NCBI GenBank assembly: GCA_037444725.1
Contig: JBBILW010000011.1
Location: 1 to 22,329 of the forward strand
Direction: 5' to 3'
From: CAIKKG01 sp037444725
GTDB lineage: Bacteria > Patescibacteriota > Minisyncoccia > UBA6257 > GWB1-50-10
Length of the DNA: 22,329 nucleotides
Shown one piece after another: positions 11,685 to 18,600 of this stretch; the stretch's first letter is position 1, and every line of letters begins with the position of its first letter. Under the pieces are notes generated by a model. That model was not told the DNA's origin. It did not search any database and saw nothing but the letters and a program-made list of their open reading frames with translations. The position numbers and the translations under genes were made by a program.

Positions 11685-12095
11685 CTAAGGCCGATGCGCT
11701 GACCCGCGCCATCTTTTCTCTTTGGCATCCTCGTCATTTCCGATATCACGGAACTCGGCAATGACCACTATGAGGACGAGCGCGAGCGGGAATGCCGCGT
11801 TCACGAGCTTGAGGCTGAGCGATGTGCCCGGCGCGGCGTCGTACAGGAATGTCTGCACTGTCGATGCGACTGCGCCCCATGCGGCACCGAATGCGAAATT
11901 TCTGACGAGCAACAAATGACGCGCTCCATCGGCGCTCAACTTTTCGTCAACTTCGGGCATGAAGGTCTGCGGCGCGATGATGGCCGCGAGACATGCAATC
12001 GTGATCATTGCGTACGTCATGCTCTGCTTGGCGGGCAGAGAAAGTCCGTAGACGAGAAAGATGAAGATGCCCGCGACGAAAAACGCTCTGTGCAT
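11685..12095 (-). CDS. Multi-span membrane protein of unknown function
   Basis: A 136-aa protein with four predicted TM helices, at about residues 4-20, 26-43, 64-84 and 94-112. A cytoplasmic tail that is first acidic (FRDIGNDEDAKEK) and then basic (RWRGSAHRP) follows. The loop TFMPEVDEKLSADGARH between helices 2 and 3 is the main soluble part. The start at 12095 follows AAAGGAGA. It has its own promoter (TTGATA-N17-TACGGT) and terminator, the same cassette build as the plus-strand unknown genes. No family is recognised and no transport motif is visible. Confidence 0.78.
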   Translation of the reverse strand: MHRAFFVAGIFIFLVYGLSLPAKQSMTYAMITIACLAAIIAPQTFMPEVDEKLSADGARHLLLVRNFAFGAAWGAVASTVQTFLYDAAPGTSLSLKLVNAAFPLALVLIVVIAEFRDIGNDEDAKEKRWRGSAHRP

Positions 12096-12135
12096 GTACC
12101 GTCTCCTTTCGTGAATGGGTTAACGTTCTATTCAC

Positions 12136-12164
12136 ACCGTACCACTATCACCTTTTGCTATCAA
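12136..12164 (-). promoter_or_regulatory. Promoter TTGATA-N17-TACGGT
   Basis: On the minus strand the -35 TTGATA (12164-12159) and -10 TACGGT (12141-12136) have a 17-bp spacer. The promoter lies directly after the DoxX terminator, repeating the terminator-then-promoter pattern on this strand. Confidence 0.65.
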
Positions 12165-12170
12165 TGGCAC

Positions 12171-12199
12171 AAAAACCGCCGATGAAATTCGGCGGTTTT
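12171..12199 (-). terminator. Terminator of the DoxX gene
   Basis: AAAACCGCCGA (12172-12182) pairs with TCGGCGGTTTT (12189-12199) and has T-runs on both strands. It lies 14 nt beyond the DoxX stop codon. Confidence 0.85.
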
Positions 12200-12212
12200 G
12201 TATTTGTTGTGC

Positions 12213-12635
12213 TTATTCTTCTTTTCTCATTGCGTCCAAGCTCCAGGGTCCCGCGCCTGCTGACGAGAAGTAGAGCCAGATAAAGCAGAAGAGAATAGCA
12301 TCGGTTCCGCCGTTTACCATTGGCCACATGCTTCGAGAGAAGTGCGCCATAAAATATGCGACCGCCATCTCACCCGACAGAACAAATGCAACAGGGCGTG
12401 TGAATAGTCCGAAGAGCATCAAAAGGCCTCCGAATGCTTCCAAGAAACCTGCGAGTCCCATAAGTGAGAAGAGCGGAAAGGTTCCCCCGCTTTGCATTGC
12501 CGGTACCGGGAACGCGTACAATTTTGCTGTGCCGACCAGTATAAAGAGCAGCGCTGCGACCATGCGCAATATGCTCTGAATGTACGGCGCCCACGACTGC
12601 CAATTCGAAACGTGTTTGTGTATATGTTTGTGCAT
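12213..12635 (-). CDS. DoxX-family membrane protein
   Basis: A 140-aa protein with the four-helix DoxX layout: a first helix IQSILRMVAALLFILVGTAK with the conserved R and G-x-x-K, then LMGLAGFLEAFGGLLMLFGL with the typical E and GG, LFTRPVAFVLSGEMAVAYF, and a last helix TDAILFCFIWLYFSSAGAG ending in PWSLD, the standard DoxX end. Members sit in the cytoplasmic membrane and are linked to redox or oxidative-stress complexes, though their reaction is poorly known. The N-terminal HKHIHKH tail is unusual and might bind metal. An extended -10 (TGATAAAAT) lies about 30 nt upstream of the ATG. Confidence 0.9.
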   Translation of the reverse strand: MHKHIHKHVSNWQSWAPYIQSILRMVAALLFILVGTAKLYAFPVPAMQSGGTFPLFSLMGLAGFLEAFGGLLMLFGLFTRPVAFVLSGEMAVAYFMAHFSRSMWPMVNGGTDAILFCFIWLYFSSAGAGPWSLDAMRKEE

Positions 12636-12663
12636 ATAGTTTGTGTATGTTTGTTACCTTTCT

Positions 12664-12672
12664 ATTTTATCA
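12664..12672 (-). promoter_or_regulatory. Extended -10 element of the DoxX gene
   Basis: The minus strand reads TGATAAAAT, a TGn-TATAAT-like element, about 30 nt before the start codon. No good -35 is present, as expected for extended -10 promoters. Confidence 0.5.
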
Positions 12673-12695
12673 CAATTGAGACGGCCGGGAACGCA

Positions 12696-12724
12696 TTGAC
12701 GCGGTTCATAAATATACATAGAGT
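12696..12724 (+). promoter_or_regulatory. Promoter TTGACG-N17-TAGAGT
   Basis: The -35 at 12696-12701 and -10 at 12719-12724 precede the first member of the 207/208-aa pair. It has the same TTGACG with 17-bp spacing as the cassettes around 2-4 kb. Confidence 0.7.
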
Positions 12725-12769
12725 GTTGTCAGTTCATCACACCTCATTTCCGGAAAGGGAGAGAACGCC

Positions 12770-13393
12770 ATGACGATGTTTCGAGATGAGATTGTCGGCA
12801 TCGTGACCGATCCAAGCATGCCGGTTTGCGGCGATGCCATCCGCGCCGTTGCGCGACGGTATGCAGAGCACAACAAGACTGTGCGAGCCGTTCTCAACGG
12901 TACGACATCGTTCGAGAAGCTCGTGACACCGCTCGTCGAGGAGAACCTGCGCATCAAGTTCCCGTACAAGAACGGTGCATGCGATTCGGAGGGGGCGCGT
13001 TTGATTGCCTCGGAGGCAAGGACGCGCCTTCAGGATCTCATCTCGCTCGAGATGAGCTTCGCAATCCGTAAGCGCCGCAGAGCCTCTATCGACCTTACGG
13101 CCCCCGTGGCAATTCGGACGAGCCGGTACGTGGCGTATGCGATCGCAATGGCGCTGATTCTCGCGATCGTTCAGCTTGCCTGCTACGGGTTCTTCCCCGA
13201 GATGTACGCTTCGTGCGGCGTCGCGCGTTGTGAGGTAACCGTGGCAGCAACCATGCTCATTGGCGGCCTCGGAACGTTCCTCTACATGTACGTCATTGAC
13301 GACGTGTTCATGCAGACGCGCCGAGCTCTCGCAATCTCGGTGTTGCAGGATGCACGTCAGCTCGACCGCATCCTCGCAATGTATCACCCGTAG
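12770..13393 (+). CDS. Two-TM paralogue 1 (207 aa), unknown function
   Basis: A 207-aa protein. The N-terminal cytoplasmic half (1 to about 115) is helical. Two TM helices (about 119-141 and 155-177) flank a short outside loop with two Cys (149 and 154), and a cytoplasmic tail follows. ATG at 12770 follows GGAAAGGGAG. Compared with the next gene it shares VLNGTTSF (41-48), PLVEENLRIKFP (54-65), NGAC, an Ile-x-Leu-Glu helix and a tail SVLQDARQLDRIL. I do not recognise the family. PLVEENLRIK may be a protein-binding helix. It is monocistronic with its own promoter and terminator. Confidence 0.83.
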   Translation: MTMFRDEIVGIVTDPSMPVCGDAIRAVARRYAEHNKTVRAVLNGTTSFEKLVTPLVEENLRIKFPYKNGACDSEGARLIASEARTRLQDLISLEMSFAIRKRRRASIDLTAPVAIRTSRYVAYAIAMALILAIVQLACYGFFPEMYASCGVARCEVTVAATMLIGGLGTFLYMYVIDDVFMQTRRALAISVLQDARQLDRILAMYHP

Positions 13394-13401
13394 ACATGAG
13401 T

Positions 13402-13426
13402 CCCGCCTTTTCACTGGCGGGTTTTT
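13402..13426 (+). terminator. Terminator between the two-TM paralogues
   Basis: CCCGCC (13402-13407) pairs with GGCGGG (13416-13421) and is followed by TTTTTATTTGACG, so the next -35 box lies three bases after the U-run. Confidence 0.9.
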
Positions 13427-13428
13427 AT

Positions 13429-13457
13429 TTGACGAGAATATCTGTGCGACGTATGGT
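13429..13457 (+). promoter_or_regulatory. Promoter TTGACG-N17-TATGGT
   Basis: The -35 at 13429-13434 and -10 at 13452-13457 have exact 17-bp spacing and directly follow a terminator. Confidence 0.8.
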
Positions 13458-13502
13458 GAGGTCAGCACATAACCTTTTTCCCCTGAAAGGAGCGGTACCG
13501 AA

Positions 13503-14129
13503 ATGGCGAATCTTGCAGATGATGTAAAGGCTGTGCTTGCGGCGCCGTGGTGGGTAGAGAAGAATGAAGCGCTGCGAAAGGTAGTGCTTCACTACAAGCA
13601 AATGTCCGAAGTTGTGCAGGATGTTCTCAACGGCAAGACGACATTTGCGGCCGAAGTGAGGCCGCTTGTTGAGGAGAACTTGCGCATCAAGATGCCGCTC
13701 ATAAACAGCGCCTGCAACGTCTCGTGGTTCCTCGCGATGGCGGTGGCGAAACAGCGGCGCTTGATGGGCATCATTCCTCTCGAGGTGGAGCGCAGCATCG
13801 ATGGACATATCTTAACTGAGGTGAGCCTCGTCTCGCGCATGGCGTTGCCGAAGCGGGAGCTTCTTTTCTTCACGTTGGCGCCTCTGCTGATTTCCAGCGT
13901 ATTCATGCCGTGGTACTTTTCCCTTATCGGTGCCTGCAGCTTCAACGCGGGCGATTTCGGCAAGTGCGCGGTGAGTTGCTCGATTCTTTCGCTTGTCGCG
14001 GGGTTCGTGGGTTTCTTTTTCGCGTTCCATCCTATTTTCGAGAAGGTTGCGAAGAGAAAGGATTTCGCGAGATCGGTCATGAGCGATGCGCGATTGCTCG
14101 ATGACATCGTGCGAGAGCGCGTGCCCTAG
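13503..14129 (+). CDS. Two-TM paralogue 2 (208 aa), unknown function
   Basis: A 208-aa protein collinear with the gene before it: VLNGKTTF (41-48) and PLVEENLRIKMP (54-65) sit at identical positions, followed by NSAC, IPLE, two TM helices (about 121-142 and 156-176) and a tail SVMSDARLLDDIV. The loop between the helices again has two Cys (145 and 155), so a disulphide on the outer face is a reasonable guess for both copies. Start ATG at 13503 after CTGAAAGGAGCGG. Function unknown. The strict conservation of the cytoplasmic motif over a diverged background marks it as the functional site. Confidence 0.83.
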   Translation: MANLADDVKAVLAAPWWVEKNEALRKVVLHYKQMSEVVQDVLNGKTTFAAEVRPLVEENLRIKMPLINSACNVSWFLAMAVAKQRRLMGIIPLEVERSIDGHILTEVSLVSRMALPKRELLFFTLAPLLISSVFMPWYFSLIGACSFNAGDFGKCAVSCSILSLVAGFVGFFFAFHPIFEKVAKRKDFARSVMSDARLLDDIVRERVP

Positions 14130-14134
14130 TAGAA

Positions 14135-14166
14135 CCCCCTGCCGGACAACCGGTAGGGGGCTTTTA
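14135..14166 (+). terminator. Terminator of two-TM paralogue 2
   Basis: CCCCCTGCCGG (14135-14145) pairs with CCGGTAGGGGG (14150-14160), with one G-U pair and loop ACAA, followed by CTTTTATTTT. It is a very strong hairpin. Confidence 0.92.
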
Positions 14167-14194
14167 TTTTGGGAATGAAATATCGCCGCAATTC

Positions 14195-14223
14195 TTGACT
14201 CGGTGGCAAAAAAGTGCCAACAT
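14195..14223 (+). promoter_or_regulatory. Candidate promoter TTGACT-N17-CAACAT
   Basis: The -35 TTGACT (14195-14200) is good. The -10 at 17-bp spacing is poor, and the spacer contains a TGGCA...TGCCA palindrome (14204-14219, with a run of A in the middle) that may bind a regulator. Confidence 0.45.
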
Positions 14224-14290
14224 ATTGCCAGCTATTTCTTATCTACCAGTACCAAGCGCAGGCTTGGAAACCCTTCAGGAGGAGGCACCA

Positions 14291-14992
14291 ATGGCACGCA
14301 TGTTGTGGAAGCTCATCGTGTTCGCGTTCATCTGCATCCCGCCAATCATGGCGAGTGCGGAAGTCGTTCCACCGGCAACCTACCCACGTCCTCCGTACGA
14401 GGACGACAAGCCCGTCATTCCCGCTCCTGCGCTGAAGCTCGAGCCTTCGTTCAAGGCGCCCGAGACCTACCGCGATGGCTGGTATGTCGGATTCGGGCTC
14501 GGCACCGGAAGCGGGACGTACACGGAGAACGGTTCGAGCGGAAAGATGCGCGGATGGAACAGCGCTTCCACGCACGACTTCCCCGTTCGTTACCTGAACT
14601 TCAAGCTCGGCAAGGCGCTCACGCCGCGCATCCTGCTCGGACATGACATGTCCGTGCTGCGGACGCACTCGGATACCGAGTGCTACTCAACCGAGCTCAT
14701 CGTGACAAACTACAACCTCGTCGCGACGATTTACCCGTGGAAAAAGGGCTTTTACCTGAGAAGCGGCGGCGGTCTGTCGCTGCTACTTCACCGTGACCGG
14801 ATTCCGGGGCACCACATGAAGAAGGATGCCGGCGCAAACGTCCTGACCGGTCTCGGCTGGGCGGTTCCTGTCGGCAAGAGCTTCACCATGACGCTCGGCG
14901 CCGACTACTCCATGCAACGCTACGGCGGCGGCAAGGGGAAGCCCAACTCTTCCCAGGTCGTCGCAGGCTGGGTCGGGTTCGACTGGTACTGA
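14291..14992 (+). CDS. Secreted outer-membrane-type beta-barrel protein
   Basis: A 233-aa protein. I chose the ATG at 14291 because AGGAGGAGG lies just before it and a clean signal peptide follows (residues 1-23, ending PPIMASA before EVVPP). After a Pro-rich stretch (about 25-50) come alternating amphipathic strands with Gly and aromatic residues: WYVGFGLGTGSGTY, VRYLNFKLGKAL, YNLVATIYPW, GFYLRSGGGLSLLL, VLTGLGWAVPVG, FTMTLGADYSMQRY and a last strand VVAGWVGFDWY ending in an aromatic, as in OmpA/OmpW/Omp25-type eight-strand barrels. This is surprising in a CPR context, where no canonical outer membrane is expected. The TTGACT promoter and terminator follow the cassette pattern. Confidence 0.8.
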   Translation: MARMLWKLIVFAFICIPPIMASAEVVPPATYPRPPYEDDKPVIPAPALKLEPSFKAPETYRDGWYVGFGLGTGSGTYTENGSSGKMRGWNSASTHDFPVRYLNFKLGKALTPRILLGHDMSVLRTHSDTECYSTELIVTNYNLVATIYPWKKGFYLRSGGGLSLLLHRDRIPGHHMKKDAGANVLTGLGWAVPVGKSFTMTLGADYSMQRYGGGKGKPNSSQVVAGWVGFDWY

Positions 14993-14997
14993 TTCAC

Positions 14998-15037
14998 GAG
15001 GCCACTTACCGTTCGCGGTGGGCGGCCTCATTTTTTT
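14998..15037 (+). terminator. Long terminator fused with the next promoter
   Basis: GAGGCC (14998-15003) pairs with GGCCTC (15024-15029). An inner stem ending ACCG-TTCG-CGGT gives a UUCG-capped hairpin, followed by seven T. The last two T are the first bases of the next -35 TTGACG. Confidence 0.92.
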
Positions 15038-15064
15038 GACGTACTTGCAATTTTGTTGTATTAG
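15036..15064 (+). promoter_or_regulatory. Promoter TTGACG-N17-TATTAG overlapping a terminator U-tract
   Basis: The -35 at 15036-15041 shares its two T with the U-run of the preceding terminator. The -10 is TATTAG at 15059-15064. Confidence 0.75.
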
Positions 15065-15110
15065 CGGAAGAATAGAAAAGTTCGTTTACAACCAAGGAGG
15101 AGGTTCGCAC

Positions 15111-15611
15111 ATGAAGAACTGCGAGGAGTACTTGGCGCATCTGCGGATGGAGATTCGGGATATTCGCCCGGAGAAGGTGCTGGCCGAATGTCCGTGTAAG
15201 GGAGACCGTGAAGTCACGGAGGCGCCGTTCATCGACATGCTCGCGCGGTACGTGTATGACCTGAGACTCATCACCTGTGACATGAGTCGGAATGACCGCA
15301 GGCGCATTCTGCGCAGCATGTGGATGAGGCTTCTCGAGTACTACACACCGGAGTGCGGCGTGTCGCGAGCGAACAGCTCGCCGTACGTGCTTGTGGCGCT
15401 TGCCTGGGTGGAGACTGTCCCCGCGAGATTCCCTGAGGTGCGGGAGCTTGTGCTCGATGTGGCCGCCACTTGGATGTGCGAAGGCTCGCACAACACGCAC
15501 AACTTCACGCGCGCCCAAGCGTTCGCGCGCCTCTCCGGTCTTCTCGACCGCACGCTCGTGCCGCCGCTGCCGCAGAACCATTTCGGCTGCGTCGGTTGCA
15601 CTTCGCGTTAG
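15111..15611 (+). CDS. Cys-containing soluble protein (166 aa), unknown function
   Basis: A 166-aa protein starting at the ATG at 15111 behind AAGGAGGAGG; an earlier in-frame opening covers only the promoter and leader. It is predicted mostly helical and cytosolic, with no signal or TM. Cysteines occur as CPC (27-29), in ECG (82), in MCEGSH (123) and as GCVGC (160-163) near the C-terminus, with His126, His128 and His130 nearby. This could make one or two metal sites. The middle (RRRILRSMWMRLLEYYTPEC) is a strongly amphipathic helix. I recognise no family. It is a single gene with its own promoter and terminator. Confidence 0.8.
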   Translation: MKNCEEYLAHLRMEIRDIRPEKVLAECPCKGDREVTEAPFIDMLARYVYDLRLITCDMSRNDRRRILRSMWMRLLEYYTPECGVSRANSSPYVLVALAWVETVPARFPEVRELVLDVAATWMCEGSHNTHNFTRAQAFARLSGLLDRTLVPPLPQNHFGCVGCTSR

Positions 15612-15622
15612 GATACGCGAAA

Positions 15623-15656
15623 CCCCCGCCAATCCAAGGATTGTGCGGGGCTTTTT
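15623..15656 (+). terminator. Terminator of the 15111 gene, convergent with the kinase operon
   Basis: CCCCGC/GCGGGG with an inner AATCC/GGATT stem (15624-15650), followed by CTTTTT. It overlaps the space directly after the sensor-kinase stop codon. On the minus strand only GGGTTT follows, so it is weaker in that direction. Confidence 0.88.
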
Positions 15657-15657
15657 A

Positions 15658-18600
15658 TTATCCTTTTATTGGAATTTCAAACCAGAACGTGCTCCCTTCG
15701 TTTTCCTTGCTCGTAAAGCCGAACGTGCCGCCATGCTGTTCTATAAAATACTTGGTGACATAGAGACCGAGACCGAAGCCGTCCGGATGCATTACTGACG
15801 CATTTGAGGCGCGGTAAAAGCGTTCGTGAATGCGTTTTTGTTCCGATTCAGGAATACCTATACCGGTATCTTTTACCTCAAAGCGTATGACATTTCCCTT
15901 TTGCGACAATGACGCGGAAACTTTGCCGTTTTCTTTGGTGTAGGTGACAGCGTTTTCCGCGAGCTGCGAGATTGCGATTCTCAATTTTTCCGCATCGCCC
16001 ATAATCGGCGGAAGCGCTTCGCGGGGACCCTCGTAATTGAATGTGATGTCCTTCGTGCGGGCATGTTCACGCGCCTCAGCGATAATTGAGGCAGTCAAAC
16101 TGTCGATTGCCACCTCTTCTTTCTTTACCAGCACACGCTTGTCCTCAATGTCGACCGCGGCGAGAAGGTCGCGGATGCGATTCGTAATTTTCTTGCTCTC
16201 ACCATAGGTAACCTGAAGGAACTTCTTCTGCGTTTCTTCAATCTTGCCGAGGTCTCCGCCTATCAGCATTTCCAAATTCCAATTTACGGAAGAAAGAGGC
16301 GTGCGAAGCTGATGCGCCATAATATTCAAGAATTTACTGCGAAGCTCACTCAACTCATTGATGCGCTCTTCCGACTGCTTGCGAGCGGTAATGTCTTGTG
16401 CGGTTCCACGAAGACCGATGATTTTGTTATGTTCGTCGCGTTTTACCTCTCCGCGTGCCGTTATCCAGCGCGCAGCATTCTTTGCAGGATGTGCTTGTTC
16501 GATGTCGACCTCGTAAGGCTCTCCTGTCGCCATGCTATTCTTCACCGCTGCGTCGAGACGTGCCGCACTTTCCGGCGTGTAGGCCTTCAGGTGTTCTTCA
16601 TAACCCGGGGGCTTTGAGCCCGGCACAAAGCCATAGATGCGATAATACTCATCGGACCATTTGATGGTGTCGGTGCGTGAATCCCAATCAAAGTTTCCGT
16701 AATTGCCGATGCGTTGCGCTTCTTTGAGTTCCGCCTCGTCTTCACGGATAGTCTCATTCGCTTTTTCTCGTTCCGTGATATCGCGCTGAATCGCCAAAAA
16801 GCCGATAATTTCGCCGCGCTCATCGAGAATCGGGTTTACCGAACTGTCGATGGTGAGCATCTTGCCGTCTTTTGTTTTATTGATGTGCTCGTCTTTCACC
16901 ACTTTCGCAGCCAACAAATCTTTCCAGAATGTTACGTATACCTCTGCCGGACGCATTCCACTCTTCAAAATACGCGGCGTTACCTTGCCGATAACTTCAT
17001 TTGCACTGAAACCATAAAGTTTAGTGAAGGCCGAGTTTACATACGTAAATATTCCCTGCTTGTCGGTCATATAAATAGCCTCGCCCGAAGTGTCTGCAGC
17101 TTTCTGGAGCTTCATAAGCTCATTTAACACCTGCTTATTCTCGGTGATATCGCGGCCGGTCGCGTAGGTGATTCCCTCGTTTTTGTTGAAGTTTGCGCGC
17201 CACGCCATCCAGAGCACTTTGCCATCTTTGCAGACATAACGGTTTTCGAAATGCAGCGTGGTCCCTGTTTTCATTTGCCTCGCCATCTCATCCCGCGTCG
17301 ATTGCTGGTCGTCTTTATACACGAAATCGATGAACGGTTTCGCGATAAGCTCTTCTTCGGTGTATCCGAGCAGCTTAATTGTCGCGGGATTTACTTTCTT
17401 GAATGCACCATTCGGATCCGCAATCACCATAATATCAGGCGATATATCAAAGAACTTGAGGAATTGTTCGCGCTCTAATTCGAGCTCTTTTCGTTCAGTT
17501 ATGTCTCGAAATACGCCAAGTGCGTATTTCTTCCCGTGCAAAAACACAGTTGACGTGTTTATGTCCGCATAAAAGATGCTTCCGTTCTTTCTCAATACCG
17601 GCAAATCGCGCGCCACCTTTATTTCACCCTTCATCTGTCGCTTAAATTCATTCAACACATGAGCAACACTTTCCTTCGGGTGGATATTTTCAATGGTAAG
17701 TCCGACGAATTCATTCGCGTTATATCCGAGCATCGACAACATCGTTTCGTTGGCGAGTTCGAACTTCATCGTCTCATTATTTACGAGAATCACACCATCA
17801 TTCACATTGTTGAAAATAGCCTCAAAACGTTCTTCGGCGAGTTTTTCCGCGGTGCGCGTGCGGAGCGTTACGATGCCGAATGCAATATCGTTCGCAACTT
17901 CTTTTAAGATTTCAATCTCATCGTCCGCAAACGCATTCGGTTCCTTGGAATATATACAGAATTCTCCGAGCGCCTGACCATCGCTTACGAGCGGTAATGC
18001 GAGGCTTGAACGATATCCACGTTGAAGTGCGTTCTTTCTCCATGGGGCCATTTTCGGATCAGTCTCGATATCATGAGACACGACCGGCTGCAGTGTGCGT
18101 ATTGCTGTTCCGCTCGGGCCCCGTCCGCGTTCGGTGTCCGTCCAGGTGAGATGCAGTGATTCAAGATAACCGTTTTCAGTACCCGCATGCGCTACCGGAC
18201 GGATTGTTTTTTCCTCGTCGCTTTCCGCATATCCAATCCACGCGAAAAGGTATCCGCCTATCGAAACTGCTATTTTACATGCATCGTTTAATAAGTCATT
18301 CTCGTTTTGAACGTGGATAAGTGCGGCATTAATCTCACTCACCATTCGCAAAGCGCGGTTCATGCGAATAATTTCGAGCTCAGTCTTTTTTCGTTCCGTA
18401 ACATCACGGCTGATTGCTGAAATTGCGGTAAGTTTTCCGTGTTCGTCAAATATGGGGGAAAGCGATATCGAGACCTGAAGTTCGCGGCCGTTTTTTGTGA
18501 CGCGTGTTGTTTCAAAATGATGTACGCGCTCCCCTTTCTTTATCTTGTTTATGAGCGAATTCAGTTCGTCCCGTTTGTTTTCCGGGACAATCAATGAAAT

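Noticed and set aside
12737..13468. 243-codon minus-strand open frame
   Set aside because: It is antisense to the two-TM gene at 12770, which has a promoter, Shine-Dalgarno, terminator and a paralogue; the minus frame has none.
15006..15632. 208-codon minus-strand open frame
   Set aside because: It is antisense to the 15111 gene, spans both of that gene's terminators and has Arg/His-rich shadow composition.
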